Assembly: GCA_028583405.1 (NCBI GenBank)
Contig: CM053256.1
Location: 26,943,325-27,007,324, forward strand
Direction: 5' to 3'
Length of the DNA stretch: 64,000 nucleotides
From: Pogonophryne albipinna
Taxonomy: Eukaryota; Chordata; Actinopteri; Perciformes; Artedidraconidae
Both the position numbers and the translations under genes were made by a program. Below are positions 22,551 to 33,759 of this stretch, piece by piece (within the stretch, counting starts at the first letter, position 1; each line of letters begins with the position of its first letter). The notes beneath the pieces are model-generated. The model searched no databases, was not told the origin of the DNA, and saw only the letters and a program-made list of their open reading frames with translations.

Positions 22551-23724
22551 TAATTGTAGCCCAGCATCAGTTGAAGTCTTTTTACGAGTCAGAATAAATA
22601 ATCTAAAGTGAGTATATCTAAGATTATTTGCTAAGACCTGCATCAGGAGTCAGCTGGTCCTCACCTCTCAACACGGTATTTTAGCAACGTCACATGCTCT
22701 CATGTTCCTCCTGGTTAATGAAAGCTCTGTGTGGTTTTGTGTTCATTTTATTTCCAGTTTCAACCAGAAGCAGTGGAGAGTCCTCTTCTGATCACACAGT
22801 GAAAGTGGCCTCTCGACAGCCTGTTGACTGGCTGGCTGGAGTCAAGACGTTAACTTTATATTTTGGTTTCACACACACAATGCTCCACTGACTCGATTCT
22901 GCATGACTACACCGCGTTAGCAAAGCCTTGGAAACACAAGCTGCTGCCACCGGGGTTTCTCATTTATTCAGCGAGACATTTATGCAAATAACGTTATGGC
23001 ACGACCTTGCCAAAAGAGTCCCACAGGTATTTAATGTGACTGTATTAAAAAAAAAAGATGAGAATCGATGCCAAGCACTGAAATGTGTTGGCGGCAGCAA
23101 CTTACATCTTGGCACGATTAACTCCAAGTTATTTCCACGCCATCGTTAACAGCCAGTTCTCCAGCAGCCTCTGAAGGAAGGAGAGGACGTTTTCTTGGAC
23201 ACAATACTCCATCTGCTCATCACCTGAAGTGTCGGCCGTGAACTTTTAGCAGCGACTTAGTCACACAACCTTGCTGCCAAATTTCACTGCTGTGTTGGGA
23301 GGTTTTTTAAGATGAAAAACAATGGCTCACAGTGGGGCTGTTGCTCATTACGTGTTGTCAGATCTGACGTGAATGCTTCTGTATATAAGTGTATATAAGA
23401 TTGTTAGAAAAATATCACTCGTCACCGGCTTGGTCTTCAATATCAGGGTACATGTATTTATGATCCTTGCAAGAATGGAAGTAGTCATCAGAAGTTGCAT
23501 GGGACAAATAGTTCCCAGAGTAGAGTCCTTGATATGCTGATATTCAAGAGAGAGTTACAGTCAACAAGTATTCTGACATTAGCTAAGTTTAGCTAAGGCC
23601 TGCGTAAGCAATACACAAGACAGTCATATGTCTATCTCTCTAGATTCTGTGTCATCATGCCAGTCTTAGGAACATAGCTATCATACCTTCAACACAGTGT
23701 CTCATGAGCGTCATCCATGTAGTC
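22551..23724. other. No recognisable feature
   Basis: Moderately AT-rich DNA. Frames of 60-75 codons look random, and no transposon termini were found. ATGTAGTC at 23717-23724 is the left target copy of the next element. Confidence 0.45.
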
Positions 23725-24071
23725 CAGTGCTTCTCAAAGTGTGGTCCGCGGACCACTGGTGGTCCGTGAGCGCCCCCTAGTGGTCTGTGAGTATATTGGT
23801 AAAATTTCACATTTGAAATAAATAAATAAATAAAAGTTTTTCGCACTCTCCCGGGAATATCTCCGCAATGGAGCGAGCTTAAGTTTCACTTTTGATTGCA
23901 TGATATAGCCCAGATAAACACCTTCATCACACATGTTGCCACTTGCTTGCTCCATTTTCAGGCGATTTGTAAAAAACGATGTGTTTTTGGATATTTGTGG
24001 AGTTAGGTGGTCCTCGAGTGTTTTTTTATTGGTTAAGTGGTCCTTGGTATGAACAAGTTTGAGAAACACTG
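23725..24071. mobile_element. hAT-like MITE (347 bp)
   Basis: It starts CAGTGCTTCTCAAAGTGTGG and ends CAAGTTTGAGAAACACTG. The flanks are ATGTAGTC (23717-23724) and ATCTAGTC (24072-24079), an 8-bp duplication with one mismatch. The 'tctcaaagtgtggtccgcgg' subterminal palindrome is typical of Charlie-type hAT MITEs in vertebrates. No coding. Confidence 0.85.
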
Positions 24072-24797
24072 ATCTAGTCATACATCCGGCTACGTACACA
24101 GGCCTCTGTTATCACGTGCTACTCTGATATAGAAGCAACATTCAGTATTTTCCCAACAAAGATATAAGATATTACAGGAAAAAACGAAATGAAATGAACA
24201 AGACATAGAAGTGTGTACTCTATGCTCAATGAATTAATTGTCCATTACACATTATGTGATGGGTTTTTTCCACGTTCAATATAAACATCCTTCATTTTCT
24301 TATATTATACATTTTATTCCATGACTGGTCCATTATCACAACAGCAAAGAAAAGTAAAAACATAGTCAAAAGGTAGTATATTTTGTGAAAAAAATACGAT
24401 ACCACTTAATAGCAGTTGATTTAAATCATCAAATCGTCTCATACAGAGTCATTATTTGATGGGGTTTGCTCGAAATATTGAATATACACTTGGTTTAAAT
24501 GTTCCCCATTAACTTTCATTCCAAGATTGCTTCATTTACGTAAGAAAAAACAAGTCAGAATGCAGTCATAATGATACAATCAGTGTATAGCAGAGTACAT
24601 TATTACCGTTGATTTTATCATCTTAAAAACGTTGAATCTCGTGACAAATGAGAAATGGGGTGTGATGTAATGATGTGCTTTAGCCAGGTGTGCAGACGGT
24701 TGATAACAGCAGCTACGGGACACTGCTTTAAAGTACTTAGCCAGATGTGCGCATATCATTACTGGATAATGATCACTACTTAACATTCCTAACAAAG
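24072..24797. other. No recognisable feature
   Basis: AT-rich. Nothing identified on either strand. Confidence 0.45.
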
Positions 24798-24853
<56 letters not shown>

Positions 24854-24884
24854 GTGTTTGTGAGTGTGTGTGTGTGTGTGTGTT

Positions 24885-24936
<52 letters not shown>
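24798..24936 (+). repeat. Interrupted (GT)n microsatellite
   Basis: About 139 bp of GT units with TA, GGGTGGG and two TTTGTGAG interruptions. The last two suggest an internal duplication of a roughly 30-bp block. Confidence 0.95.
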
Positions 24937-24937
<1 letters not shown>

Positions 24938-25019
24938 CTTTACTTACTTACTTACTTTACTTTTTTGTGCAGGCATAAAGTCTGTCAAAACAAATATTTG
25001 AGGCATTTTACTTACTTGA

Positions 25020-25740
25020 ATGCGACACATTTTGATTTGATTTGAAGTTATTTATTTTTAATTTGTAAAACAATAATACAAAAATGGGTACCACTTTACA
25101 ATGAGACTACCCTTATAAAGGATGCATAAAGGGTTTACACTTAGGTTATGAATCAGGTTGTAAACACTTTATTAATAATTAAGAACCATTTATAAACCAG
25201 TTCTAACATAGTTTTCATTCATCAACACAGGCTCACTATTTGGCAAGATGACTAAGCCTTATATTGGCTACTTAGCGAGAATCTACTGAGTGAGCAACAG
25301 ATACCAAGGACGCTGGCTGATGAAGTAAGCTAAGTAGCAAATATAAGGCTAGCAAAATGTGTACTCTCTATTTGGCAAGCAACCGGTGACAGTTGCCCTG
25401 TTTATCTCATGTCTTGTAAAAGCTTATTAATGATTTATAAAGTGTTCACAACTTAATTAATTAATTAATTACAAACTATTCGTAAACCCTTTATAAAGGT
25501 AGTCATATTGTAAAGTGGTACCCAAAAATGTAACATGAAAATTATTATACAATACAAAATTAATCAGTGTCAAATTGATATACAAAAACATTACTTTTTT
25601 TATTTTAAATTATGTATAAACAAATAATCTACTTAATTACACATCTGAAAAGGGGTGGGTAGAAGTTTACACGTATTTAATCCCACCCCTTCTCCCTAAA
25701 ACTAAATTACTAACATATATGTGTATTTCTTTTTTCTTAA
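25020..25740 (-). mobile_element. LINE 3'-end-like repeat (antisense), split by a TIR element
   Basis: The text around the insertion, 'gtaaaacaataatacaaaaat' | 'gtaacatgaaaattattata' then 'caatacaaaattaatcagtg', recurs uninterrupted at about 61536-61610. 'ggggtgggtagaagttta' and 'taatcccacccctt' at 25655-25690 match the complement of a common teleost LINE 3' UTR. No reverse-transcriptase coding remains. Class is inferred. Confidence 0.5.
25087..25523. mobile_element. TIR element (437 bp) with a known empty site
   Basis: The left end GGGTACCACTTTACAATGAG and right end ATTGTAAAGTGGTACCC are inverted, and the arms continue through 'actacccttataaag'. AAAAAT flanks it on both sides (25081-25086, 25524-25529). 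The paralogous repeat at about 61545-61570 has one AAAAAT and no insert, which defines the element's borders. The centre (about 25220-25380) contains further imperfect inverted repeats around 'cttatattggctacttagc'. No coding; superfamily not determined. Confidence 0.85.
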
Positions 25741-26079
25741 AGAAATACATTTGTTATTGAAAAAACATAAAAAAACAAATACATAAACAGATAAATAAAC
25801 AAACAAATAATCAGATGAATAAACAAACAAATAAACAAATCCAGTCCAATAAAACAAAGAGGTGTTGCTCGTTTGAAGATTTGGAAGTTGTGTGAGTGTA
25901 TGGCCAGAGGGTGCTTTAAACACATTTAATACCCAATAGCATCGTGAGGCTGAACAAAAGGAACCCTTTAAATATGTAAATGTAGTCTTTAAAAAAATAA
26001 ATATTGACTGACTTTTTTAGGATAGCTTAAAGTAATGTTGTAAAATAACAACCGGGGGCCTTACAGGGTTAAATCCCTT
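25741..26079. other. A-rich, no recognisable gene
   Basis: A-rich with AAACAAATAA-type short repeats at about 25765-25850, possibly the continuation of the neighbouring LINE-like repeat. Nothing else seen. Confidence 0.35.
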
Positions 26080-26655
26080 TATCCTCTTAAGCCCGATTGC
26101 CCCCGCCAGTTTTGGGCAACCTACGTGCGCATCCCTCTCACTCCTCAATGGTAATGTTTAGATGGATTTAGGAACTTCCCCTCGATTCTATTGGCTCTAA
26201 TGGTTCAAAAGAGGTGTCAATCACCAAAATCGACCAATGGGTTACAGGGATATGGCAAATACACCCAAATGTACCCAGAGGTGGGTTTTTTTCACTTGTT
26301 TTGCATCAATCTTGATACAGGGTACTTATTATATGTTATAGTTTGGATTCCTAAAGCTTTTAGTCTACTATCGCATCATTCAAGGCTGGTTTTCACTTTC
26401 AGTAATGTTTTTTTTTAGACGGACACTATCATTTAAATGTTTTTACTATGTTCAATCTAAATTTATTTTAAAATAAAAACATCTATATTGATTCTGACGT
26501 TTCTACATCCAACTCACAGGTGTATCATTACTTTGAGAACAAAGGTTATTCATTGACCCCTTTTAGAAGTGAAGTTATGGTCATTTGTTCTGGGAATGTC
26601 ATTTTCAAGCCTGAGACCTGAAAAACAAGCTCAGGGCTTAACTGGTAAATTATCT
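26080..26655 (-). mobile_element. TTAA-target (piggyBac-like) MITE, short copy
   Basis: The left end ATCCTCTTAAGCCCG and right end CAAGCTCAGGGCTTAAC correspond, inverted, to the ends of the longer copy at 49213-51266. Shared interior includes 'ggtacttattatatgttata', 'ttagtctactatcgcatcat', 'aaaacatctatattgattct' and a 'ccaatgggttacaggg' region. The termini are degraded, so the TTAA duplication is not clean here. About 570 bp against 2054 bp for the other copy, mainly because the middle is missing. Confidence 0.65.
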
Positions 26656-27134
26656 TTTTACCCTTAACACACAGATATACTGAATAACATCCTACTTCTA
26701 TTTCCTACAGTAAACGTTTCGATATTAGACGTTGATTCAATTTAATCTGAGGGTTCAGGTCAAGGCTTACCTCTGCAGTTATGTTGCTTTTATGTATTAC
26801 AGGGGCACCTTCCACTTATGTTTAAGGGCACTTTGAATCAAAGCATCCATCATATTGTACAAATTATAACTCATTTCCTATTCATCAGATGCTGAGACCC
26901 TTCATCAGGTCGCACATGTCTGTTCCCCGGGTCAAAGGCTGCATTTCAATAAGCATACCAATACCTGTGAGCTCTCATTGAAATGCAGAGTGTACCTCTT
27001 CTTCCTTTGTTATCGAACATAAAAGAGCCTCCTTTGTGATAACCTCCTTCTTTCAGCGTGTAATTAAGTGGGATTTGTTGCTGTTAATCTGTTTGGATAT
27101 CTTAATATCCTACAGCGATGGGTGTTTGCTGGAT

Positions 27135-27136
<2 letters not shown>
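26656..27136. other. No recognisable feature
   Basis: AT-rich, non-repetitive as far as I can tell. Nothing identified. Confidence 0.4.

Positions 27137-27170
<34 letters not shown>
27137..27170 (+). repeat. (TG)17 microsatellite
   Basis: Pure run of 34 bp directly upstream of a tRNA-like SINE head. Confidence 0.95.
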
Positions 27171-27171
<1 letters not shown>

Positions 27172-27174
27172 TGT

Positions 27175-27250
27175 GAAGCCGCATAACTCAAATAAAAGAC
27201 ATGCGTTGAAAGCAGGGTTACGGGGTTCAATCCCCAAACGTGGTCGACAT
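27175..27250 (+). mobile_element. tRNA-like SINE head, degraded
   Basis: 'cataactcaaataaaagaca' occupies the A-box position, and GGGGTTCAATCCCC at about 27221-27234 is a strong pol III B-box flanked by a perfect T-stem. The cloverleaf cannot be completed (no acceptor pairing), so it is not a tRNA gene. The sequence continues 'aaacgtggtcgacatg' with no recognised tail. Confidence 0.4.
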
Positions 27251-27552
27251 GAAAAGTCTATCCACTCAAGATACAATGAGGTCCTTCGGATCAAAACAAC
27301 CGTCCCTGATTTATATTCAGCTGATGCTTTAATGGGTCCTTAAAGTCTCTTCCTTCTGTGAGAAGCTGAATAGTAAGTAAGCCAGAGCCAGGAGTTGTGA
27401 TGATCGCCCATGAGGAGCCACTGAATATGGATCATTAATGTTTCACTTTCTTTCTCCTTCTTTCAAGAGAAGGCCTGAAAACCATTGGGTAAAATAATAC
27501 TAACACGAGTACAAAGAATGGTAAAGGTATGGATGAAAGTAATGGTTATGGT
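27251..27552. other. No recognisable feature
   Basis: Nothing identified between the SINE-like head and the M1 copy. Confidence 0.4.
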
Positions 27553-27830
27553 TTACGAGGCCCTATTATGCGTTTTGGGGTTTTCCCATCCCTGTAGTGT
27601 CTTATATAGTGCATGTAAATGGTCTGCAAAGGCTAACATCCCTGTTTTCCCTCCACAGAGTGTATCCACTGCCTGAAAACGCCTCAATTGGACTCCTTTG
27701 TTTACTTCTGGAACATAGTGACATCATATGTTACACTTGCGCTGCTATTGGCTAACGCTCCAACACATTGCACGTGATATGCTAAGGGGGCGGGACATCT
27801 CTATAAGGGGTTGACCAATCACGACTGGTA
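27553..27830 (+). mobile_element. M1-family MITE, 3'-truncated
   Basis: 'tacgaggccctattatgcg', 'gtgcatgtaaatggtctgca', 'cctcaattggactcctttgt', 'cttctggaacatagtgacat' and 'gggggcgggacatctctata' match the 19222 copy in the same order. Similarity ends after 'ggttgaccaatcacgact' near 27827, so the 3' quarter, including the part that became the 57-bp array elsewhere, is missing. Confidence 0.7.
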
Positions 27831-28638
27831 TGCTTCTGAATACATCTTCCAGCTTTGCGTTAGCTCGGGTTTGCTTAGAGAAATATCATAATTATAACAG
27901 GAAACATTTGCAGGTTTGTAGCGAGACAAACCTAGAACCTTCATTGGCAGACATGGGCGGTGCCAGAGATTTTCTGTTGGGGGTGCTGTGGGGTAGCTTG
28001 CCGCTTCATAGAGGTTGCTCAAACATGTAGGGTTTCCCATTAATGTAGCTATGGGTTACAGTGAAATGTTCTACTGCAACACTCCCCACGCACACACACA
28101 GTGGGCTACACCCGCGACTGTTACAATGCAGGCTCGATAATCAGCTCACGGCATATAGGAAGGATAAAGTGCTATTTTTTATAAGTGGGGGGCGGACCAG
28201 CCTACTAGGGGGGTCCGGGTGTGTTCCCCCGTGAAGATTTTTTGCACTTTGAGAGCAAAATGAAGAGATCTATGGATACATCTCTCAACACCCATATGAA
28301 ACAGAACTGTACACAGATTTCTTTATGGATATTTTACAAATCACTCCCCTTTTAAACTGTATTCTTGTTTTACTGCCATATAGTATTTCATACCTCTTTT
28401 TCATTTATTCTCTTATTGTTTTATAGCCTAACTATAATGATCATATGAAGGTGTGCCTCGGAAATACGTGTTTACATAAATGGTGATCAAACAGTTTTGA
28501 GACCCATGACTTAGACTAAAGTTAACTATCTAAACACTGAGAGAGTCCTTTACCTCACTGAGCTGACGTTATCTGACAGGAGAGGACTTTCCTTTCACTT
28601 AGTTGTAGAAACAGCTTCTAATATCCGTTAGCGCATGC
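27831..28638. other. Unclassified, with a repeat-like stretch
   Basis: At about 27950-28265 'atgggcggtgccagagattt', 'gggggtgctgtggggtag' and 'ggggggtccgggtgtgttcc' resemble a teleost DNA-transposon fragment, but I cannot find its termini. The rest is featureless. Confidence 0.3.
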
Positions 28639-28740
28639 ATCTCTCTCTCTCTCTCTCTCCCTCTCCCTCTCCCTCTCTCCCTCTCCCTCTCCATCTCCCT
28701 CTCTCCCTCTCCCTCTCTCTCTCTCTCTCTCCCTCCCTCC
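28639..28740 (+). repeat. CT-rich simple repeat
   Basis: About 100 bp of CTCTCT and CCCTCT units. Simple sequence on the pyrimidine strand. Confidence 0.9.
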
Positions 28741-29568
28741 ACACGGAGCCGAGCTTGAATGAAACACCCAGGTTGCGGTCGGATAATCCAAAAATCAGCT
28801 CCTAACGTCTAACCCTATCGTCTATTCCTTGACCTCTGAGTGAAATGTCACGGGGTTAAGGGATAGTGGATAGGAGAATTTAAAAGGACTTAGGAGAAGA
28901 GACTGCGTGTTTCCGTGAACGGCCGAATGTTGTGTGTCGGCAAATGCTGCGGCTGCAAGGCATTGTGGGGCAGCATTTTCTCCTCTCCTTTCGGTGAGGG
29001 AGGTCCAGTGGTTCCTAAGCTAAAGGAGGTTATAAAGGAAGTTTGAAACCTCCTTTCCTTTCATTTAGAGAATTGGAACGGCACTTATCATGGCTGCCAC
29101 TGAGGGACTTCCGGGTCATTTCACTCCGTTAGGAAGGTTCCTAAGATAAATGTACTATTCGACTTCAGCCCCAGAAGTAGGCTACTTCTACTGTACTGTA
29201 GCATATCATTTTCAAATCAATCATTTTTCTAATTATGAATTTCACATATATAAAAAAAAAACATACATTTCTAGGGGTTGCTTAGCAGTTGCTTGGCCAA
29301 TTGTTGGTGTTGCTGTAGCAACTGCAAGCTACCGCCTGGCGCCGCCCCTGTTGGCAGATAATATAAGCACAACACGTACATTGTGCAGAGATTTGCAATA
29401 TGAGCTTAATTCTTACAATATATAGTCACTTTATATAGCCATGTGTTAAATTGATCCAGTCACAGAAGAAATACAATCTTTTGTGCAAACATGAAAGTTA
29501 AGTATTCAAGATAAAAGGCCTTTTCAGATAAGAAAATAATGAGAGACTAAACCACAAATACTGATTAT
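28741..29568. other. Unclassified, partly repeat-like
   Basis: At 28790-29145 the text ('gtcacggggttaagggatag', 'ggcattgtggggcagcattt', 'ggaacggcacttatcatgg') looks like a dispersed teleost repeat. No inverted ends were found. CTGATTAT at 29561-29568 is the left target copy of the next element. Confidence 0.3.
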
Positions 29569-30030
29569 TAGGGGTGTAACGGTTCACAAACATTTCGGTT
29601 CGGTACGTACCTCGGTTTTTAGGTCACGGTTCGGTTCGGTACGTCTTCGGTACAGCAGAAAAACTTATCACAAAACATAACATATTTTTTAAAAATTATT
29701 ATTAAACTGTGAATAATGTATTCACTCAAATAAATACAAAATATAATAAAATAAAATAAACATTAAGGTGCAGCTTTTCGATGAACTGAAATAATCTGTA
29801 TTTGAACTTTACTGTACTAGTACTCGCAAAACATAAACTATTAGTTTTGGGTTTTTAATTATTATTAAACTGAGAATATTCACTCAAATAAATACAAAAT
29901 ATAATAAAATAAACATTAAGGTGCAGCTTTTCGATTAACTGAAATAATTTGTATTAGAACTGTACTGTACTAGTACCTAAGCAGCCAGTTAGACATTATG
30001 ACTTGCTTGTCATTGTATTTTCATGTTGTT

Positions 30031-30180
30031 TTAAAGAAAGATGAACTTGTCCACATTGCTTGCTGAAAGGGCAGATCTGCTGGCACTAACAATGTCTCCT
30101 GCTGTGGAGAACACCCTCTCTAGGGACAGAGGTAGCAGATACAGCCAGGTAGCACTTTGCTAACATGGCAACATAAGGAT
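30031..30180 (-). pseudogene. hATC C-terminal fragment of the same transposase
   Basis: The minus-strand frame ending at a TAA at 30031-30033 reads ERVFSTAGDIVSASRSALSA then SNVDKFIFL. The ERVFSTAGD core and the N-V-D-x-F/L-I-F-L end are hallmarks of the hATC dimerisation domain. Upstream coding (CYLAVSATSVP) is in another frame, so a small deletion near 30120 has shifted it. With the BED exon this shows that only the two ends of the transposase gene survive. Confidence 0.75.
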
Positions 30181-30243
30181 ATTTGGCGTTTGTAATAGCT
30201 TTGGCTCGGTCTGAACTTTCTGCGAGTGGTGGAGGCTTAAATG

Positions 30244-30510
30244 CTAGCGGGAGTTGGGTTTGCACTTCAGTCTTTTGGTACCGGTGATATTCACGTTCGG
30301 GTGATGCCTTTTCAAATGAGTGTGCAAGTTTGATGTATTGCCAGCCGCGTAACCAATTTTAGTTGAACAATGCCGACTAACAGCTTTGGTTCGGTCCACC
30401 TGTCTTTGTCCGTCATCCTTGTACGTAACTGCAAAACCAAAATGTTCCCAAACCGGAGACTTCAATGATGCTGGAGGATTTTCAAGCTCAACTTTATCTG
30501 CGTTCACCAT
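30244..30510 (-). pseudogene. BED-finger exon of a hAT transposase
   Basis: Eighty-eight codons, starting MVNADKVELENPP. The central part has the BED layout: an aromatic pair (VWEHFGF), a C-x-x-C position, then N-T-S-N-L-H-x-H-L-K-R-H-H. The first cysteine of the expected C-x2-C pair is Ser here (SRHC), so the zinc site is broken. BED fingers bind transposon ends in hAT transposases and in domesticated ZBED proteins. The frame ends inside the element with no catalytic region, so it is a relic rather than a host gene. Confidence 0.75.
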
Positions 30511-30795
30511 TTCGACAGTTCCTCAAATTACTGACTACATTTGAACGCATCCTTCTGACCAGCTCTCATAGTATGCCTCTCGTCCAATGGAATGACTTGC
30601 TCGCTCTATGACGCGTTGAACACAATGTGAGCAAATTACTCTGAATGCTGCGACGCAGCACCTGAGATTGCTTCCAAGAAGTTGTTCACGTTCTCAATTG
30701 TTTACGTTTAAGGTTATATTCGTTCGGTACACTTCGGTACACACGTGTACCGAACCGAATAATTTCGGTACGGGTACAGTACCGTTACACCCCTA

Positions 30796-32005
30796 CTGAT
30801 TATAGATAATGTCAAAAATCGACAGCACAATCTACCCTGAACTCAATCTAATCATCAGGGGATAGAGTGTGTATTTATATACGTCACTAAAGGTTATCAA
30901 GATGCCGCTGTCCATCACATGTACTTTTCAATTAGGATGAGCCTTTTCTAATCTGAGAAGGTCTGAGGTAATGGGTTACATTTGTTCGGAGAGGAAGGGC
31001 TTATATAACACTCATCGAGATTATCACTGCTTGCAAAGCTGTCAATCGAAATGTCAATAATGTGTAACATTATCTGATAAAATGAAGGTTTTACAAACGA
31101 TGGATTTAATAAAAACTGCTTCAAATGCTGCTTAATGACATGGAGCTAGTAGAAGCAACAATATAGAGTTTATATATTTTATTTTATTTATAATCCAATA
31201 AATTATTTCCTGTAATATGATATCAACAGATTTATGCGGTCATTATTTCCGACTGATTTTATCAACCTATTCGAGCAACAAGGATCAAACCATGTGTTAG
31301 GAGGTTTGAAAGGGAAAGATAATAAATGTTATTATATGTAAATCACAAGAGTGTTACGGCCTAGAGATATTGGTAGTGATGTTACGTATTGCGCTGAGGC
31401 TTCGGAGCGTGTGTCGAGTAATCCCCGAAGCTTTTTGTGAAGCTTGTATCGAGGCTTGTATCGTTTTGGGCCAGTGACGTCATCGATGACAAACGAAGCC
31501 TCGCTGTCCCTCAATACCACGTGACTGCTTCGGAAAGTGCTCATAATACCCATGGATGTATGATAAGAACGATATTACCCCTCCTGTACCCGGGCCCGGT
31601 GACACGATGGAATTAGGACAGCTCAGACCCTCACTCATATAGAGGTCATAACATGTCATAAGTATAAATAAATACAAGCATAAATAAATGCTGTGGCTCA
31701 GCTGGAAAGCAGTTGACTCACATCTGCAGGGTCCCTGGTTCAACGACTCGTCAATATGTCTTTGTTGTTGTTTATAAAAGCTATAGCTAAATTAGATCAT
31801 GTAGTTAATAAATGTATTCTTTGATATGGTTTAGCCTTTCTCAGGCTACGACATGGTTAAGTTTACGAATATTATTAAGGAATACAAATCCCTCTTTGTA
31901 ATGTTTACCAGCCTCCTTAGGCTTTTCAATCACAATAATTCAACTGGAATAAAAACAATATTGTTGACATGAAAATATGATTTTATGTTTAGAGTTATTC
32001 TAAGT
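30796..32005. other. Mostly unrecognised; two weak repeat patches
   Basis: At 31345-31555 'gctgaggcttcggagcgtgtg' and 'gaagctttttgtgaagcttg' resemble a teleost hAT family, without visible ends. At 31690-31750 TGGCTCAGCTGG (good A-box) and TGGTTCAACGAC (weak B-box) suggest a tRNA-derived pseudogene or SINE head; no cloverleaf can be completed. Confidence 0.3.
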
Positions 32006-32816
32006 GTAGCGTCCCCAGCTGAATAATGGTCATACTCTCAAACTGATGGTATCCTTTTATTGTACACCCTTGCATGTATACATTAAGTATCAAGTACCAA
32101 CGTAAGAGCTAAGAAAATAAAGAAAACACAATAATTAGCCACCATCTCACAGATAAAACATCTCCATTTCTTGCATTTATAAACGTTACATTTCTAATAT
32201 AAACGAAATAATGCAATTATAGCTCACTACTGCCCCCTAACTAACAGAGCAGAACGTATGTAGGCTAATATAGCAGTTTTGCTAATTCAAAAGCATGGAC
32301 TCAAAACTCTGCAAAACTACGAAATAACACCACATAATATCAATACACATATAAATTAAAGTAATAACAAACCTGTGCCCCTATCAGCCAGGTGCTAAAA
32401 ACCCAACGTAACGAATTATTTGATGTTAATTTCTCCGTCTTGTTTACACTCCTACGTTCTCTATTCACTTCCGGCAAAAGTCCCTTCAAAATAAAAGTCC
32501 GGATCTTATAACTATCAAAATAAAAGTACAAAACTAAAACTTTACCACAGGAAAACATCGGCACACAAATATAACCACCTCTACAAAAGGTTAAACATAT
32601 TAAAGGTCATTTACACTAAGTAGGGGAGGCAGGAAGCTGGCTGGCAGGGAGACGTCAGGGACAGGAGACAAAAATCCAGGCGACGAGATCACAGGGTAGA
32701 GGAGAGCAGCGAGACCCAAATGAGGGTCGAACACAACGGAATTATCTGGCAGGGAAGTGGCAAGAGGACCGGGCTTTTATGGTTGAAGAGGTGAGTGCCA
32801 ACTCCCTGTCACACAC
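32006..32816 (-). mobile_element. Probable solo LTR, minus orientation (about 810 bp)
   Basis: On the minus strand it starts TGTGTGACAGGGAG and ends GGACGCTACA, i.e. TG...CA. CATAAAAGCCCGG (TATA-like) lies about 45 bases in, and ACAATAAAAGG (poly(A) signal) about 50 bases before the end, the normal LTR order. No internal coding, primer-binding site or polypurine tract abuts it, which fits a solo LTR. The short flanks do not show a matching 4-6-bp duplication, so the exact right edge is uncertain. A 120-bp piece of it (32301-32420) reappears at 36384-36502. Confidence 0.6.
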
Positions 32817-33759
32817 CAGCCCTGCAGTGAAAAACAGAAGGGAGGGGGGAGACAGAAGAAAACGCAAAAAAAGCACACAACAAAACCAAAACTAAACAGA
32901 ATCATCGCAAAGAGACCACATTTACTGTAACCTTTAGTGAGGTGTGAGGGCTACAAGCCTCACAAACGAACACACATCGTAAAGGTTATGGTTTTGTTTA
33001 CATTACACAGACACATTGATTAAAACAGCTTTATTTTTGCTAGATTGAGTGCACGCAATCTTGTTTAAAATATCTATTGTGATTTGTATTGTGTGTAATC
33101 CTATTGTCAGTGTCTTACAGCTCACTTTGCTCCTGGCAAAAGGCTGAGCTGATGGAAACCACCTGCCTTTATAGATGTGTCAGCTAATTGGACTACACCA
33201 TTCCTCTCAAACCCTGAGGGGTGTTTGAAGAGGCCACTCCATTTAAGCCACCCCTTTTTAGAGCCTCTTTCCCCTGCATGCAATAATGGACTGAGCAGTA
33301 GTGCTATAAAATCCTGCAGTGTGGAGATGAGGGGGGGGGTATGTGAGTTGCTCTTGGACAGAAGAGCACACAGGATGTCACTCATTGTTGTGACGGTCTG
33401 CTTCTGCGTGTACATGCTAGATTGTGTCTGTTGATATCTACACCTTTTTGTTTAAACCTAATTGATTTTATTACCCATCTTAAAAGTGTACATATATTGG
33501 GTCAATAAAATCCGTATTTTTGGCACCTCAACCTGCACTCCTGGTTTTTCTGTACCCTGGTCCTTCACATGAGGCATTAATGTCCAAAGTTGTTATTGTT
33601 ATTATTGCAATTTATAGGCTTTAGCTTAGCATTGTAGTTCATGTTCGTGTTTACCTGGTATTATTTACTGTTCAATACAAAACGAGAAATGCTCTCAAGA
33701 GAAGTACATTTGTACCGTCTATACTCTTAATTATACAGACATATCAGGTTTTGATTTCC
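32817..33759. other. No gene recognised; 3'-end-like text
   Basis: At 33480-33560 'gggtcaataaaatccgtat' followed by 'cacctcaacctgcactcctgg' looks like the poly(A)-signal/U5 part of an LTR or a transcript end. The rest is unremarkable, with a run of 9 G near 33336. Confidence 0.3.

Larger units (their letters stand above)
29569..30795 (-). mobile_element. hAT element with BED and hATC remnants (1227 bp)
   Basis: It starts TAGGGGTGTAACGGTTCAC and ends GTACCGTTACACCCCTA. CTGATTAT is duplicated exactly on both sides (29561-29568, 30796-30803). The subterminal 'ttcggttcggtac' repeats are typical of this ZBED-type teleost hAT family. On the minus strand it keeps the first transposase exon (BED finger, 30244-30510) and the extreme C-terminus (hATC, 30031-30180), with the catalytic centre deleted. 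A roughly 110-bp block ('cactcaaataaatacaaaat...cagcttttcgat') is repeated in tandem at about 29722-29780 and 29880-29935. Confidence 0.92.

Noticed and set aside
19584..22643. 1019-codon minus-strand open frame of a 19-residue repeat (CSVSTLKSPLLLMFRCISV)
   Set aside because: It is exactly the 57-bp minisatellite read in one frame. The array continues the end of a MITE, and no promoter, signal, or non-repetitive protein flanks it.
27175..27250. Possible tRNA gene (perfect GGGGTTCAATCCCC T-arm)
   Set aside because: The A-box is degraded and acceptor ends do not pair; treated as a SINE-like head.
31690..31750. Possible tRNA gene (good A-box TGGCTCAGCTGG)
   Set aside because: The B-box is mutated and no acceptor or T-stem pairing can be built. 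More likely a pseudogene or SINE head.
32006..33560. Complete LTR retrotransposon formed by the LTR at 32006 and the AATAAA patch at 33480
   Set aside because: The two sequences are not copies of each other, and there is no gag/pol coding, primer-binding site or polypurine tract between them.
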